Source: Thermoplasmata archaeon (GTDB taxonomy: Archaea > Thermoplasmatota > Thermoplasmata > Thermoplasmatales > Thermoplasmataceae). From it: DNA of 7,718 bases. Shown piece by piece: positions 6,504 through 7,718 of this stretch. The notes under the pieces are model-generated. The model worked only from the letters and a program-made list of their open reading frames with translations. It was not told the origin of the DNA and searched no databases. The translations under genes were made by a program, and so were the position numbers. Positions within the stretch are counted from its first letter, which is position 1; each line of letters begins with the position of its first letter. The DNA is taken from contig JAJZKX010000073.1 of assembly GCA_021850745.1 (NCBI GenBank), positions 1-7,718 on the forward strand. The letters are read 5' to 3'.

Positions 6504-6522
6504 AGTTAACAGAGTTCAGATA
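6497..6522. repeat. 8-bp perfect inverted repeat with 10-nt loop
   Basis: TATCTGAA (6497-6504) is exactly complementary to TTCAGATA (6515-6522), with a 10-nt loop containing GTTAAC. The left arm includes the TGA stop of the possible 45-codon ORF. It could form a modest RNA hairpin at the end of that transcript or be a protein-binding palindrome. No T run follows, so it is not a convincing terminator. Confidence 0.35.
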
Positions 6523-6627
6523 TGCCTCGATTAGAAAAGTGATGTGTCTTTTCGGTATTACGAAGAATAAGTTTTTTGGTGGGAGTGGTAAAGCCAGGAA
6601 GTTTAAATTGAGATATCTTAAGTGTAC

Positions 6628-6663
6628 TCAACTGAAGTTATATAATTATACATCTTGAGTTGA
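6628..6663 (+). promoter_or_regulatory. Promoter of the AbiE module with TATA box inside an inverted repeat (candidate AbiEi operator)
   Basis: TCAACTGAAG (6628-6637) and CTTGAGTTGA (6654-6663) are inverted copies matching at 9 of 10 positions, separated by 16 bp that contain the TATA-like TTATATAATT (6638-6647). The TATA box is centred about 31 nt before the toxin ATG at 6674, so the mRNA should have almost no leader; no Shine-Dalgarno sequence is seen. Characterised AbiEi antitoxins bind inverted repeats in their own promoter through an N-terminal winged helix and repress it. An operator bracketing the TATA box fits that autoregulation. A second palindrome, AGATATCT (6611-6618), lies just upstream. 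Confidence 0.55.
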
Positions 6664-6673
6664 TTCATCTATT

Positions 6674-7318
6674 ATGAATATGCCTATCGCTAAACAATTG
6701 CGAAAGAGATCACAGGTTGAGACAGCCTATCTCCAGGATGAAATTTTAGGCATAATGTATTCAATATCCGATGATCTTGTTCTGCACGGTGATACTGCAA
6801 TATGGAGATGCTATAATGGAAAAAGATTCTCAGAGGGTCTGGATTTTTATTCCAAAATATTCCCGGAAAAGATTCCAATATTTCAACGCATGATTGAGTC
6901 TCATGGGTTAATATTATCAAAACTCAGGGACACGGGAAATGTAATTTTCTCAAATGTCAGAAATGATAATGCAAACGTTAAAGTGGAAATCAATCATGCA
7001 TCGGATGTTGTTGGAACACAAATGGCTTACGAACTGGCAGATGGATCTGGGATTGAAGTTCTCAGCCTCACACCAGATCAGTTCATTTGCGAAAAGATTC
7101 TGGATTATTCAAACAGAAGATATATCAGGGACCTGTATGACATCTACCATATAGTGAATTCTTCAGATTTAATTGCCTCTACCAGGCAGAAGTTGCTTGA
7201 TTTTATGGATCATATTGAAACTCCGGTGGACGAGAATGTTCTAAAAACTATCGTATATTCGGGGCTATCGCCATCAATGGATGTTATGAAAAAGGGAATA
7301 GTGAAGCAAATCAGATGA
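6674..7318 (+). CDS. abiEii: AbiEii-type nucleotidyltransferase toxin, possibly inactive
   Basis: Toxin of a type IV AbiE toxin-antitoxin system: a DUF1814-family nucleotidyltransferase-fold protein, bacteriostatic in characterised relatives. Its 214 residues appear complete for this archaeal subgroup. Motif I reads LHGDTAIWRCYNGKRFSEGLDFY (37-59). Family members usually have HGG or HGS and SEDLD or SxDID, so D40 (codon 6791-6793) and G55 (codon 6836-6838) are departures; G55 replaces the first catalytic aspartate, and each change is one transition away (GGT/GAT). Later motifs are intact: KVEIN (103-107), K141 in CEKILDY and RDLYDIYH (152-159). The start at 6674 fits the short spacing to the TATA box; M3 is an alternative. 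The stop overlaps the antitoxin start as ATGA (7315-7318), implying translational coupling. Identification as AbiEii is strong; loss of activity is inferred. Confidence 0.9.
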   Translation: MNMPIAKQLRKRSQVETAYLQDEILGIMYSISDDLVLHGDTAIWRCYNGKRFSEGLDFYSKIFPEKIPIFQRMIESHGLILSKLRDTGNVIFSNVRNDNANVKVEINHASDVVGTQMAYELADGSGIEVLSLTPDQFICEKILDYSNRRYIRDLYDIYHIVNSSDLIASTRQKLLDFMDHIETPVDENVLKTIVYSGLSPSMDVMKKGIVKQIR

Positions 7319-7718
7319 AATACATGAAAGAGTTCGTAGAGAAGTTCACAAATAAACCAGCTTTTTCTTCAACCGATGCCAGGAATTTTTTCTCGTTTCG
7401 AAATGGTCTTGAGGGATATTATAAACAGTAGTAAATAATCTTGTCACGCAAGAGAAATTGCATAGAATTTCCAGAGGGCATTATACCTTCCATAATGAGG
7501 CACAGTTTGTTGGATTTGCTTTCCAGCCCTTCTATTATGGCTTGAGGGACGCTCTCTCTTTGCGAAACCTGTGGGAACAGGAGACTAATCCCGTGGTTAT
7601 AACCCCCAGAAAAGCCCGAAGCGGGCTTCGAACTTTTGAAGGGCGGAATTATGTTGTGCATTGGATTGCCAGAAACATGTTCTTTGGTTATTCACCTCTT
7701 CGTTATGGAGATTTCTAC
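7315..7718 (+). pseudogene. abiEi: AbiEi-family antitoxin, frameshifted and cut by the window end
   Basis: Partner antitoxin of the preceding toxin. Frame one starts at ATG 7315 and gives 38 residues (KYMKEFVEKFTNKPAFSSTD, then ARNFFSFRNGLEGYYKQ), the first half of a winged-helix DNA-binding domain, then TAG at 7429-7431 followed at once by TAA. In the -1 frame, from ACA at 7425-7427, 98 codons without a stop run to the window edge: VVNNLVTQEKLHRISRGHYT completes the wing, and FVGFAFQPFYYGLRDALSL, NPVVITPRKARSGLRTFEGR and MFFGYSPLRYGDFY are typical of the archaeal AbiEi core. Adding one A to the AAA at 7423-7425 would join the halves without losing a residue. A homopolymer deletion or sequencing error explains this; the site does not match a slippery heptamer. 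The 3' end lies outside the window. Confidence 0.85.

Larger units (their letters stand above)
6304..6627. other. Divergent intergenic region with little recognisable content
   Basis: Between the methyltransferase promoter and the AbiE promoter I see only the possible 45-codon ORF (6366-6503), the hairpin at 6497-6522, a 38-codon ORF at 6542-6658 that runs through the toxin promoter and is probably chance, and a palindrome AGATATCT at 6611-6618. There is no tRNA, no direct-repeat array, no insertion-sequence end and no attachment-site-like duplication. The region next to a damaged toxin-antitoxin module could contain gene remnants, but none is identifiable by eye. Confidence 0.5.

Noticed and set aside
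6455..6504. Box C/D-like guide RNA (CTGA, TGATGG, CTGA)
   Set aside because: There is no upstream C box, the C'-to-D spacing is too long for an archaeal guide, and the C-like box is imperfect.
6542..6658. A 38-codon ORF (MCLFGITKNKFF...) in front of the toxin
   Set aside because: It runs through the TATA box and both operator arms of the AbiE promoter and has no recognisable homology.
7417..7431. Programmed -1 ribosomal frameshift in the antitoxin
   Set aside because: In the translated phase the codons are TAT TAT AAA CAG; no X XXY YYZ heptamer is in register, and the lysine codon would have to re-pair with TAA. A one-base deletion or sequencing error is simpler.
7419..7661. An 80-codon minus-strand ORF at the right end
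   Set aside because: It is antisense to the conserved -1 frame of the AbiEi antitoxin and resembles nothing.

Overview
The window looks like chromosomal DNA of a thermoacidophilic archaeon of the order Thermoplasmatales (Thermoplasma, Ferroplasma or Cuniculiplasma relatives). The strongest pointer is a glucose dehydrogenase that matches the characterised Thermoplasma acidophilum enzyme almost motif for motif. Most genes also have a TATA-like box about 23-32 nt before the start codon and no clear Shine-Dalgarno sequence, which implies leaderless or near-leaderless transcripts. Assignment is from memory of families; no search was run.

Positions 1-6270 hold seven minus-strand housekeeping genes, read from right to left. 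They are a class I SAM methyltransferase, a LigB-type class III extradiol dioxygenase-like protein, GTP cyclohydrolase II (ribA), a gdh-folD pair with a 15 nt gap, and a nadE-nhaP pair with a 2 nt gap. The first three appear to be single transcription units with their own promoters. gdh makes NADPH in the non-phosphorylating Entner-Doudoroff route. folD is an NAD(P)-dependent folate enzyme and nadE makes NAD, so nicotinamide cofactors link the middle of the window; ribA starts flavin synthesis. The antiporter gene at the left end is abnormal: after about residue 339 its frame runs out of phase through DNA that encodes, one frame over, something resembling the C-terminus of a pilus/archaellum secretion ATPase.

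Positions 6271-6673 form a divergent intergenic region of about 400 bp. It contains a palindrome in the methyltransferase promoter, a possible 45-codon ORF ending in a hairpin, and the promoter of the plus-strand unit.

Positions 6674-7718 hold a type IV toxin-antitoxin module of the AbiE class, with toxin (AbiEii nucleotidyltransferase) first and antitoxin (AbiEi) second, overlapping as ATGA. Both genes look damaged. The toxin has GD instead of GG/GS and SEGLD instead of SEDLD in its catalytic motif. The antitoxin is split by an apparent one-base deletion in an A run after codon 37, and its remaining 98 codons continue, highly conserved, in the -1 frame to the window edge. A 10-bp inverted repeat flanks the TATA box of this unit and is a good candidate AbiEi operator. 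This decaying module and the chimeric left end are the most notable content.
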